This document shows, in pieces, positions 6,800 through 12,864 of a DNA stretch of 12,864 bases. The translations under genes were made by a program, and so were the position numbers. The stretch spans positions 1-12,864 of the forward strand of contig DATBHM010000018.1 of the NCBI GenBank assembly GCA_036557505.1, given 5' to 3'. The notes under the pieces were generated by a model that saw only the letters and a program-made list of their open reading frames with translations, had not been told where the DNA came from and made no database searches. Position 1 is the stretch's first letter, and every line of letters starts with the position of its first letter. The DNA comes from DATBHM01 sp036557505. GTDB taxonomy: Bacteria; Actinomycetota; UBA4738; JACQTL01.

Positions 6800-8290
6800 A
6801 TGCCCCCCGGACGATCGCCCGCGGACCCGGGTCCTGCCCACGACCCCGGACGCGGCGTGGTCGTCGCATCGAACCGCGGCCCCGTGCAGTTCGCGGTGGC
6901 GGGGGACGGCGACGTCGAGCATGCCCGGGGTGGCGGGGGGCTGGTTACGGGCCTCACCGGGGCGCTCGCCGCCACCGGCGGCCTGTGGGTGGCCGCCGCG
7001 ATGACCGACGGCGACCGGATCGCGGCGGAACGATCCCCCGACGGGCGCATCGAGATCGCGGACGAGGACGTCAAGTACCACGTCCGCTATCTGGCCCCTC
7101 CGGCCGAGGCGTTCGACCGCTACTACAACGTCGTGTCGAACCGCCTCCTGTGGTTCGCGCACCACTACCTGTTCGACGCGCCGCGGACGCCGCGGTTCGG
7201 CCGGGCGATCCGCGACGCCTGGCGCGACTACGTGAGCGTGAACGAGGCGTTCGCCGACGCGCTGGCGGAGGAACGCGGCCGGCCCGCGTTCCTCGTGCAG
7301 GACTACCACCTGTCGCTCGTGCCGAAGTTGCTCCGCGACCGCCGGCCCGACGCGCTCGTCGCGCACTTCTCGCACACACCGTTCGCGGGGCCGGACTACT
7401 TCCGGATCCTCCCCCTCGACATGGGTGAGGCCGTGCTCCGGGGGTTGCTGGGCGCCGACGTGCTGGGCTTCCACTGCGACGACTGGGCGGAGAACTTCCT
7501 GCTGTGCTGCCGCCACGTCGACGGGGCGCGGGTGGACCTCCGGCGTCGGCGGGTGGAGATCGACGGCCGGAGCGTGGCCGTCCGGGTCTACCCGATCGCG
7601 ATCGACGCGCCGGCGCTCCGCCGCCAGGTGGGCAGCCCCGAGGTCCGGCGGGCCCGGCGGGAGCTGGTCCGGTGGAAGGGCGACGCCAGGATGATCCTCC
7701 GCGTCGACCGCACCGAGCTGTCGAAGAACATCCTGCGCGGGTTCCTCGCCTACGAGACGCTCCTGCACGAGCACCCCCGCCTGCGGCGGCGCGTGCGGTT
7801 CCTGGCCCTGCTGAACCCGTCACGCCGGGCGATCCCCGAATACCGCTCGTACACCCGGGAGTGCCTGCGGGCGGCCGAGCGGATCAATCTCGAGCTCGGG
7901 ACGCCGGACTGGCAGCCCGTCACCGTCACCGTCCGCGACGACCTCGACCGGGCGCTGGCGGCCTACTCCATGTACGACGTCCTGATGGTGAACCCGGTGT
8001 TCGACGGCATGAACCTGGTGGCGATGGAGGGCCCCACGCTGAACCGGAACGGCGGTGTGCTGGTGCTGTCGCGCAACGCCGGCGCCGACGCGCTGCTCGG
8101 CAGGCACGCGCTGACGGTGAACCCGTTCGACGTCGGCGGCACGGCCCAGGCGCTGCTCGATGCCCTGCGCATGCCGGAGGACGAACGCAACCGCCGGGCG
8201 GCCGGCCTCCGTCGCACGATCAACGCGAACCCGCCCGCGCGATGGGTGGGCGCACAGCTGGCCGACCTGGAGCGCGCCGCCGGCGCCTAG
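6800..8290 (+). CDS. otsA: Trehalose-6-phosphate synthase (GT20)
   Basis: This 496-residue retaining GT-B glycosyltransferase is expected to join UDP-glucose and glucose-6-phosphate into trehalose-6-phosphate. Its length is normal for OtsA. Family motifs are SNRGPV (24-29), GGGLVTGL (45-52), VQDYHL (166-171), HTPFAGPDYF (192-201), LGFHCDDW (222-229), the donor-binding R304 and K309 in VDRTELSKN, PSR (340-342) and NPVFDGMNLVA (398-408), with the nucleotide-binding D402. Some positions differ from E. coli OtsA: the second tryptophan of its GLWFGW loop is alanine here (GLWVAAA, 61-67), the lysine after DGMNLVA is Met409, and SxFAGA reads SRNAGA (424-429). The RTELSK form is what I recall from actinobacterial GT20 proteins. 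A related activity such as glucosylglycerol-phosphate synthase is possible. The gene is convergent with otsB, with six bases between the stops. Confidence 0.86.
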   Translation: MPPGRSPADPGPAHDPGRGVVVASNRGPVQFAVAGDGDVEHARGGGGLVTGLTGALAATGGLWVAAAMTDGDRIAAERSPDGRIEIADEDVKYHVRYLAPPAEAFDRYYNVVSNRLLWFAHHYLFDAPRTPRFGRAIRDAWRDYVSVNEAFADALAEERGRPAFLVQDYHLSLVPKLLRDRRPDALVAHFSHTPFAGPDYFRILPLDMGEAVLRGLLGADVLGFHCDDWAENFLLCCRHVDGARVDLRRRRVEIDGRSVAVRVYPIAIDAPALRRQVGSPEVRRARRELVRWKGDARMILRVDRTELSKNILRGFLAYETLLHEHPRLRRRVRFLALLNPSRRAIPEYRSYTRECLRAAERINLELGTPDWQPVTVTVRDDLDRALAAYSMYDVLMVNPVFDGMNLVAMEGPTLNRNGGVLVLSRNAGADALLGRHALTVNPFDVGGTAQALLDALRMPEDERNRRAAGLRRTINANPPARWVGAQLADLERAAGA

Positions 8291-8296
8291 CTCCGT

Positions 8297-9058
8297 TCAA
8301 CCCGCCGCCGCGGCGAGGGCGGCGAGGAGCCGGACCATGCCGGCCGGCCCCGCCACCCGGATGTCGGCCGCGGACGACAGCTCGCCGGGCGTCTCCGGGC
8401 CCGTGACGGCCACGCGGGCCACCGCGATCGCGCCCGCGGCGGCCTGCCGCTCAAGCTCCCCGAACGCCTCCAGGTCGGCTGTGTCGTCTCCGGCGTACAT
8501 CGCGGCCGACGGGCGGAGCTCCTCGAGCACCCGGCGGACGGCCCCGCCCTTCCGGGGTCTGCCTGCCGGCACCAGCTCGACGACCATCTTGCCCTCGATG
8601 GCCTCGAAGCCGGCGGGAGGCTCGGCGAACGCGGACAGGAGCGCCGCCCTGGCCGCGGCCGGGTCCGGCGCCTGCCGGTAGTGAACGGCGACCGACCCGC
8701 CCTTCTCCTCGACGCGGGTGCCGGCCACGGCGGCCGCCGCGACCCGGGCGGCGGCGGACACGGCGGCCGGGACGGCGCCCGCCCCGGACGCGGCCTCGAG
8801 GCCGTACAGCCCGAGGTACCGCACCCCGTCGACGCCCAGCAGCGCGCGGACGTCGGACGTCGGCCGGCCCGAGACCACCGCCACCACCGCGAAGCGCCCG
8901 ACCGCCGCCCGGACGGCGTCCACCGCGCCCACGGCCGGACGGGCCAGCTCCGGGCTCACCACGATCTCGGCCAGGGTTCCGTCGAAGTCGAGCAGCACGG
9001 CCGCGTGACCGGGGTCGCGCGCCAGGGGCGCCAGGGGCGATGGGAGCGGCTCGGTCAC
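8297..9058 (-). CDS. otsB: Trehalose-6-phosphate phosphatase
   Basis: This 253-residue HAD-superfamily phosphatase of the trehalose-phosphatase family hydrolyses trehalose-6-phosphate to trehalose. Motif I is D24-F-D26-G-T-L, motif II is VSGRP (62-66), and motif III lies in the GRPRKGGAV loop (166-174, with K170). Motif IV is YAGDDTADLEAF (188-199). EGKMVVELVP (155-164) is a family hallmark of substrate binding. All catalytic residues are present. The GTG start overlaps the stop of the upstream glycosyltransferase (GTGA), so translation is probably coupled. In-frame starts further upstream would run into that gene and give Arg-rich residues without similarity. Residues 90-115 are unusually Ala-rich. 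It sits opposite otsA rather than in an otsBA operon, so the two steps are transcribed from different promoters. Confidence 0.9.
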   Translation of the reverse strand: MTEPLPSPLAPLARDPGHAAVLLDFDGTLAEIVVSPELARPAVGAVDAVRAAVGRFAVVAVVSGRPTSDVRALLGVDGVRYLGLYGLEAASGAGAVPAAVSAAARVAAAAVAGTRVEEKGGSVAVHYRQAPDPAAARAALLSAFAEPPAGFEAIEGKMVVELVPAGRPRKGGAVRRVLEELRPSAAMYAGDDTADLEAFGELERQAAAGAIAVARVAVTGPETPGELSSAADIRVAGPAGMVRLLAALAAAAG

Positions 9059-10098
9059 AGCCCGCCGAGCACCGACTGGTAGAGCTCCTCGTACCCGTCG
9101 GCCATGGCCCGGGGGTCGAACCGCTCCGCGGCCTCCGCCCGGCACCGTTCCGGGTCGATCTCGCCAAGCCGGTCGGCGGCAGCGGCGGCCATTCCCTTCA
9201 CCGAGCCCGAGAGGAATCCGGTCACACCGTCGGTGACGATCTCCTTCACCGCGCCGAGCGGGGTGGCGATCACCGGCGTCCCCGACGCGAACGCCTCGAC
9301 CATCACCAGGCCGAAGGGCTCCGGTTCACGGACCGGGAGCAGGAGCGCCGACGCCCCGGCCATCAGCTCGCGCTTCCGGTCGTTCGGGACCTCTCCCTCG
9401 AACACGATCTGGTCGCCGTCGATGTGCGGGAGGACGCGTTCGGCGAAGAAGTCCCGTTCCTTGGGGTGGACGCGGCCGGCCAGCACGAGCCGGCAGCCCG
9501 ACCGCCGTGCGACCTGGACGGCGACGTCCTGGCCCTTCCGCTCGCAGATCCGCCCGATGCACAGCAGGTAACCGTCCTTGCGGGTCCGGAACTCGAACGC
9601 CTCGGTGTCGACCGCGTTGTGCACCATGCCCGCCCACGGGAGGTCGGGAGCCGCGCTCCGCTGGAAGTCGCTGATCGCCGCGAGGTACACGTCGTCGGCG
9701 AACCGCCGCAGGAACGACCCCCGCGGCTCCTCCAGCGGGAAGTGGACCGTGTGCACCACCGGCGTCGGGAGCGTCGCGGCGAACGCCGCCCCCAGATAGT
9801 CGGTGTGGTCGTGCACGATGTCGAACGCGTGCTCGTCGGCGTACTCGCGGGCGACGGCGCGATAGGCGGCGCCCACGTGCGAAGCGTCGGGCTCGGTCTC
9901 CCACAGCCGGTCGGTGGGCGGCTCGTCGAACACGGTCCGCAGGGTGGCCTTGGTCCGCGAGCCTCCGGAGGCGAACAGGGTGACGTCGTGGCCCCTGGCA
10001 ACCAGCTCCTCGGTCAGCAGGCTGACGACCAGCTCGATCCCCCCGTAGCCCTCGGGGGGGACGGCCACCCACACCGGCGCGAGCATGGCGATGCGCAT
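9055..10098 (-). CDS. Glycosyltransferase family 4 protein
   Basis: This 347-residue retaining GT-B glycosyltransferase has an N-terminal half with the start MRIAMLAPVW, the glycine loop EGYGGIELVVSLL (16-28) and DIVHDHTDY (93-101). Its C-terminal donor domain (Pfam Glycos_transf_1) contains IGRICERKGQD (181-191), with the phosphate-binding Arg183 and Lys188, and the EX7E-type stretch EPFGLVMVEAFASGTPVIA (260-278). The acceptor and sugar are unknown. The 3' end overlaps otsB by four bases (GTGA), so the two are cotranscribed. This may mean that it makes or uses a trehalose-related or other sugar phosphate, or simply that otsB was recruited into a cell-envelope operon. It lies 36 bases after the LytR_C gene on the same strand. 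No Shine-Dalgarno sequence precedes the ATG. Confidence 0.85.
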   Translation of the reverse strand: MRIAMLAPVWVAVPPEGYGGIELVVSLLTEELVARGHDVTLFASGGSRTKATLRTVFDEPPTDRLWETEPDASHVGAAYRAVAREYADEHAFDIVHDHTDYLGAAFAATLPTPVVHTVHFPLEEPRGSFLRRFADDVYLAAISDFQRSAAPDLPWAGMVHNAVDTEAFEFRTRKDGYLLCIGRICERKGQDVAVQVARRSGCRLVLAGRVHPKERDFFAERVLPHIDGDQIVFEGEVPNDRKRELMAGASALLLPVREPEPFGLVMVEAFASGTPVIATPLGAVKEIVTDGVTGFLSGSVKGMAAAAADRLGEIDPERCRAEAAERFDPRAMADGYEELYQSVLGGL

Positions 10099-10103
10099 CG
10101 GCT

Positions 10104-10116
10104 CGCTAGCGTAGCG
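10104..10116 (-). promoter_or_regulatory. Short inverted repeat overlapping a possible -10 box before the GT4 gene
   Basis: CGCTA-GCG-TAGCG is a perfect five-base-arm inverted repeat. On the minus strand it contains TACGCT (10108-10113), a TANNNT-like hexamer nine bases before the GT4 ATG at 10098. If used, the message would have a leader of only a few bases. The gene could equally be read from upstream promoters, and the dyad could be chance. Confidence 0.3.
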
Positions 10117-10134
10117 CCGGGGAGGAGGGCCGCG

Positions 10135-10695
10135 TCAGCCGTTGACCGGGTGGGACTGCGCGTAGTCGCTGCCCAGCCCCACGATCAGCTCGGCATTGGG
10201 GGGGATCTGCGCCTCGGAGGGCAGGTTCTTCGGCAGCGGCTTGATCTGGGCCTCGGGGATGGCCAGCTCCTTGAGGTGCTGGGCGTCGATCTTCCCCTGA
10301 TCGTCCTTGTAGTAGATGATCGTGGTGGTCGACGGCGGCCAGTTCCCGGGCTGTCCGGCCAGGACGTAGCCCTTGGCCTGCAGGCGGGTCGCGGTGGCGC
10401 CGGCCAGGCCGTCGGTGTTGGTCGCGTTGTACAGCGCGATCATCACGCCCGATTGCCTGGGCGTGGGTTTCCCGCCGCCGCCGTTGTTCCCGTTGCCCCC
10501 GTTCCCGTTTCCGTTGCCGTTCGGGGTGTGCGTCGAGCCGGTCGCCGACGGCGAGGGCGACGTCCCCGAGTGCGGCGACGTCGTCGCGCCGCTCCCGACC
10601 ACCGCGGCCGATCCCTGGAGGCCCTTCGCCAGCACGAGGATCCCGACCACGACGGCCGCGACGATCACGATCAGACGTCCGGCGCCCGTCTTCAT
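10135..10695 (-). CDS. Membrane-anchored LytR_C domain protein (VirR-like)
   Basis: This 186-residue protein has a short cationic start, one transmembrane helix (residues 7-24) and no lipobox. A disordered extracytoplasmic linker follows (30-82), rich in Ser/Thr/Pro and then in Asn-Gly repeats. The folded LytR_C domain covers about 84-175, beginning VMIALYNATNTDGLAGATATRL, with IIYYKD at 126-131 and ELIVGLG at 169-175. It lacks the LytR-CpsA-Psr catalytic domain, so it is not a cell-wall ligase itself. The closest known arrangement is M. tuberculosis Rv0431 (VirR), a LytR_C protein affecting envelope integrity and vesicle release, which also follows a DUF3263 gene. GAGG lies eight bases before the ATG as a weak ribosome-binding site. 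The gap to the upstream DUF3263 gene is 57 bases. Confidence 0.82.
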   Translation of the reverse strand: MKTGAGRLIVIVAAVVVGILVLAKGLQGSAAVVGSGATTSPHSGTSPSPSATGSTHTPNGNGNGNGGNGNNGGGGKPTPRQSGVMIALYNATNTDGLAGATATRLQAKGYVLAGQPGNWPPSTTTIIYYKDDQGKIDAQHLKELAIPEAQIKPLPKNLPSEAQIPPNAELIVGLGSDYAQSHPVNG

Positions 10696-10752
10696 CGTTC
10701 CGTCCTCACGTCGGCGTCCCTTCGGCCGTTCGGGGCCCGGCCGCCGTCCGGG

Positions 10753-11040
10753 TCAGACCTCGAACCCGAGCCGTCGCGCCGAGCGCTTTCGCCGGCGGGT
10801 CTCCCGCATCCGACGGAGCCTGCGCACGAGCATCGGGTCGTAGGCGAGGGCTTCCGGACGGTCGAGGAGGCCGCCGAGCACCTGATGATAACGCGCGCTC
10901 GACAGTCCGAAGCGATCGCGAATGGCCCGCTCCTTGGGCACCGCCCTGCGCCACCAGTCGCGCTCGAAGTCGAGGATGTCCCGTTCGCGCTGGTCGAGGC
11001 CGTGGGCGAGCCCCGTGTCGTCCTGGGGGGAGACCGTCAT
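10753..11040 (-). CDS. DUF3263 family small DNA-binding-like protein
   Basis: This 95-residue basic protein matches actinobacterial DUF3263: LDQRERDILDFERDWW (15-30), then KERAIRDRFGLSSARYHQVL (36-55), which reads like a helix-turn-helix, and DPMLVRRLRRMRETR (68-82). The function is unknown; the charge and helix pattern suggest nucleic-acid binding. The ATG at 11040 is chosen over an in-frame ATG at 11079 because the -10 box TACGTT lies seven bases upstream of 11040, inside the longer version, and the family similarity starts later. It precedes the LytR_C gene, the same order as Rv0430-Rv0431 in M. tuberculosis, so it may be a local regulator of that gene. Confidence 0.83.
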   Translation of the reverse strand: MTVSPQDDTGLAHGLDQRERDILDFERDWWRRAVPKERAIRDRFGLSSARYHQVLGGLLDRPEALAYDPMLVRRLRRMRETRRRKRSARRLGFEV

Positions 11041-11047
11041 CGGCCCG

Positions 11048-11053
11048 AACGTA
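11048..11053 (-). promoter_or_regulatory. Leaderless -10 box (TACGTT) of the DUF3263 gene
   Basis: On the minus strand TACGTT matches TANNNT and is followed by seven bases before the ATG at 11040. It lies in the 69-base gap after the GGDEF-EAL gene, so the DUF3263/LytR_C pair likely has its own leaderless promoter. Confidence 0.55.
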
Positions 11054-11109
11054 CCATCCGGCACCGACGGATCAAGCATCCGCCGACCGGGCGACGTCTC
11101 GACCCGCCC

Positions 11110-12864
11110 CTAGGGCCGGGTCGCGGCCGCGCGTTCGTCCCGGGCGTGTTCGTCCGGGGGGATGGACGAGGCCCCCGGCCGGAGGTACGCGACGACCTCC
11201 TCCGCCGGCGCGGGCCTCGCGAACAGGAATCCCTGCGCGAGGTCGCATCCCAGCTTCCGGGCCGACGCCAGCTGGCCCTTCGACTCGATGCCCTCCGCCA
11301 CGGCCTTCAGCCCCAGCGCGTGCGCCAGGCTGGCGAGGTTCGCCGTGATCGCGGCGTCCTTGGGGTCGTGCTCGATCCCCTGGACGAACGACCGGTCCAC
11401 CTTGAGCACATCGACCGGGAAGCGCCGGAGCTGTCCGAGCGACGTGAACCCGGTCCCGAAGTCGTCGATGGCGATCTGCACGCCGTCCCCGTGGAGGTCC
11501 CGGAGCTCGGCCTGGGCCCGCTCGAGCGGTTGTCCTCCGGTGACGATCGCCGTCTCGGTCACCTCGAGGCCGAGACACTCCGCGGGGAGGCCGGTGTCGG
11601 CGAGCACCCGCCGCACCTGCTGGCAGATGCCGCCCATGGACAGCTGCTTGGCGGAGACGTTCACCCACATCCGGAACGGTGAGGGCAGGAGCGCGGCCCG
11701 CCGCCACGCCGCCGCCTGGCCGCACGCGGACTCCAGCACGAACTCCCCGAGCTGCATGATCACGCCGCTGCTCTCGGCGACCGGGATGAACTCCGCCGGC
11801 GAGACGCTCCCCCGGGTCGGCGAGGACCACCGCAGGAGCGCCTCGACGCCGACCACGTTGCCGGACCCGAGGTCGACCTCCGGCTGGTAGTGCACCGAGA
11901 ACTCGCCCTGGAGGAGCCCCTGCCGCATCTCGTGCTCGAGCCCGAGCAGCTGCCCGAGCTCCCGGGCCATCTCGTACCTGAAGACCTCGAAGCGGCCCCG
12001 GCCGCCCTCCTTGGCCGCGTACATCGCGACGTCGGCGTGGCGCAGCAGGTCCTCGCTGCTGGCGGCGCCGCCCATGTGCACGACCACCCCGATGCTGGCC
12101 CCGATCTGGAGCTCGCGGTCGGCCACCCGGATCGGATCGGCGAGGGTGTCGAGCAGGCGGCGGGCCACGATCTCCGCCCGGTCCTGGTCCGTCCCCTCCA
12201 TCAGCACACAGAACTCGTCCCCACCGAGGCGGGCCACGGTGTCGGTCGGACGGACGGCCTCGATGAACCGCCGCGCGACGTGCCGGAGCAGCTCGTCACC
12301 GGCGCCGTGGCCGAGGCTGTCGTTCACCGCCTTGAAGCCATCGAGGTCGGCGAGCAGCAGCGACACGGACTCGGCCGTTCGGACGGACCGCGCGAGCGCG
12401 TGGTCGAGCCGGTCCCGGAACAGCGCCCGGTTGGCCAGGCCGGTCAGGCTGTCGTGGAACGCCTGCCGGGTGAGCTCCTCCTCCAGGGCGATCCGCTCGG
12501 TGACGTCGCGGGTGTTCAGCACGATGCCCCGGACGTGGCGGTCGCGGCGGAGGTCGGTGACCACGGCCTCGATGTGACGCTCCTCGCCGAACCGGTTGGT
12601 CAGCCGGAACCGGAGCTCCCGCGGTTCGCCGTTCAACGACGCGGCCCGGAATGTGGCGAGGTCGTCGGGGTGGACGTGCTGCTCGAACCCCGCTCCCAGC
12701 AGCTCGGCCTCCGGCTTGCCGAGCATCTCCGATACCGACGAGCTGGCATACCGGCACCCCTCGGGGCCGAACACCACGACGAGGTCCGACGACGCGGACA
12801 CGAGGCTCCGGAAGTGGGCCGTCTGCCGGCGGGTCGCGCCGATCAGGGCCCACGCCAACAGCAT
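11110..12864 (-). CDS. PAS-GGDEF-EAL cyclic di-GMP signalling protein (N-terminus probably outside window)
   Basis: This protein combines a diguanylate cyclase and a c-di-GMP phosphodiesterase. In the 584 visible residues a PAS domain covers about 18-125. The GGDEF domain (about 130-300) has the metal-binding D173 and intact GGDEF at 214-218. The inhibitory site RPTD (205-208) lies exactly five residues before it, so product feedback is likely. The EAL domain (about 310-565) has EAL at 341-343, NVSAKQL (402-408), EVTET (434-438), DDFGTGF (467-473), LKVD (487-490), AEGIE (523-527) and QGF (544-546), consistent with an active phosphodiesterase. The visible start is an ATG at the last base of the window followed by a half-length hydrophobic stretch (MLLAWALIG). 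The real protein probably begins further right with membrane helices and a sensor domain. Confidence 0.93.
   Translation of the reverse strand: MLLAWALIGATRRQTAHFRSLVSASSDLVVVFGPEGCRYASSSVSEMLGKPEAELLGAGFEQHVHPDDLATFRAASLNGEPRELRFRLTNRFGEERHIEAVVTDLRRDRHVRGIVLNTRDVTERIALEEELTRQAFHDSLTGLANRALFRDRLDHALARSVRTAESVSLLLADLDGFKAVNDSLGHGAGDELLRHVARRFIEAVRPTDTVARLGGDEFCVLMEGTDQDRAEIVARRLLDTLADPIRVADRELQIGASIGVVVHMGGAASSEDLLRHADVAMYAAKEGGRGRFEVFRYEMARELGQLLGLEHEMRQGLLQGEFSVHYQPEVDLGSGNVVGVEALLRWSSPTRGSVSPAEFIPVAESSGVIMQLGEFVLESACGQAAAWRRAALLPSPFRMWVNVSAKQLSMGGICQQVRRVLADTGLPAECLGLEVTETAIVTGGQPLERAQAELRDLHGDGVQIAIDDFGTGFTSLGQLRRFPVDVLKVDRSFVQGIEHDPKDAAITANLASLAHALGLKAVAEGIESKGQLASARKLGCDLAQGFLFARPAPAEEVVAYLRPGASSIPPDEHARDERAAATRP

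Noticed and set aside
10440..10520. Low-complexity Asn/Gly-coding repeat
   Set aside because: It encodes the disordered linker between the membrane helix and the LytR_C domain; it is not a mobile or CRISPR-like repeat.
9040..11682. Very long plus-strand open frame (about 880 codons) running antisense to otsB, GT4, LytR_C, DUF3263 and EAL genes
   Set aside because: It has no family motifs and is Arg/Gly/His-rich. It is a by-product of high GC in genes with strong minus-strand protein similarity.
1..12864. Mobile elements, CRISPR arrays, tRNA/rRNA genes, riboswitches, and hairpins with T-runs acting as intrinsic terminators
   Set aside because: None seen on reading. Gaps between genes are short (at most about 130 bases), and all larger coding blocks are explained by recognised chromosomal families.

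Overview
This window looks like ordinary chromosomal DNA of a very GC-rich actinobacterium (Actinomycetota). The evidence is extreme GC at third codon positions, frequent GTG starts, several genes whose promoter -10 box sits directly against the start codon (leaderless transcripts), a DUF3263 gene (a family known from Actinobacteria), and an actinobacterial-type glucosyl-3-phosphoglycerate synthase. A deep-branching class such as Acidimicrobiia is possible, but the sequence alone does not settle it. I see no insertion sequence, phage gene, CRISPR array, tRNA or rRNA.

Layout. Positions 1-2877 on the plus strand hold the C-terminal two thirds of a UvrD/PcrA-type helicase (cut by the left edge), a PNP/UDP-phosphorylase family nucleoside phosphorylase and a short-LID adenylate kinase. 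A minus-strand Rrf2 regulator with three clustered cysteines follows. It is divergent from a two-gene plus-strand operon of gpgS and a HAD phosphatase, overlapping by one base, which would make glucosylglycerate. A minus-strand AI-2E family membrane protein comes next; its C-terminal tail overlaps the end of the phosphatase gene antisense. It is divergent from a plus-strand GT20 gene (otsA, trehalose-6-phosphate synthase type). From 8297 to the right edge everything is on the minus strand. Read in transcription order from the right edge these are a PAS-GGDEF-EAL c-di-GMP protein, DUF3263, a membrane-anchored LytR_C protein, a GT4 glycosyltransferase and otsB (trehalose-phosphatase), the last two coupled by a GTGA overlap.

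How the genes fit together. The centre is a sugar-osmolyte neighbourhood. GpgS plus the HAD phosphatase can produce glucosylglycerate from an NDP-glucose and 3-phosphoglycerate. OtsA and OtsB can produce trehalose from UDP-glucose and glucose-6-phosphate. An Rrf2 regulator sits head to head with gpgS, with an inverted repeat near the gpgS promoter, suggesting redox, iron or NO-linked control. The DUF3263/LytR_C pair resembles the Rv0430-Rv0431 (VirR) pair of Mycobacterium tuberculosis, implying a cell-envelope role.

I found no convincing previously undescribed system. The most informative signals are the repeated leaderless-promoter spacing, the joint glucosylglycerate/trehalose locus under a possible Rrf2 control point, and unusual residues in the GT20 enzyme.
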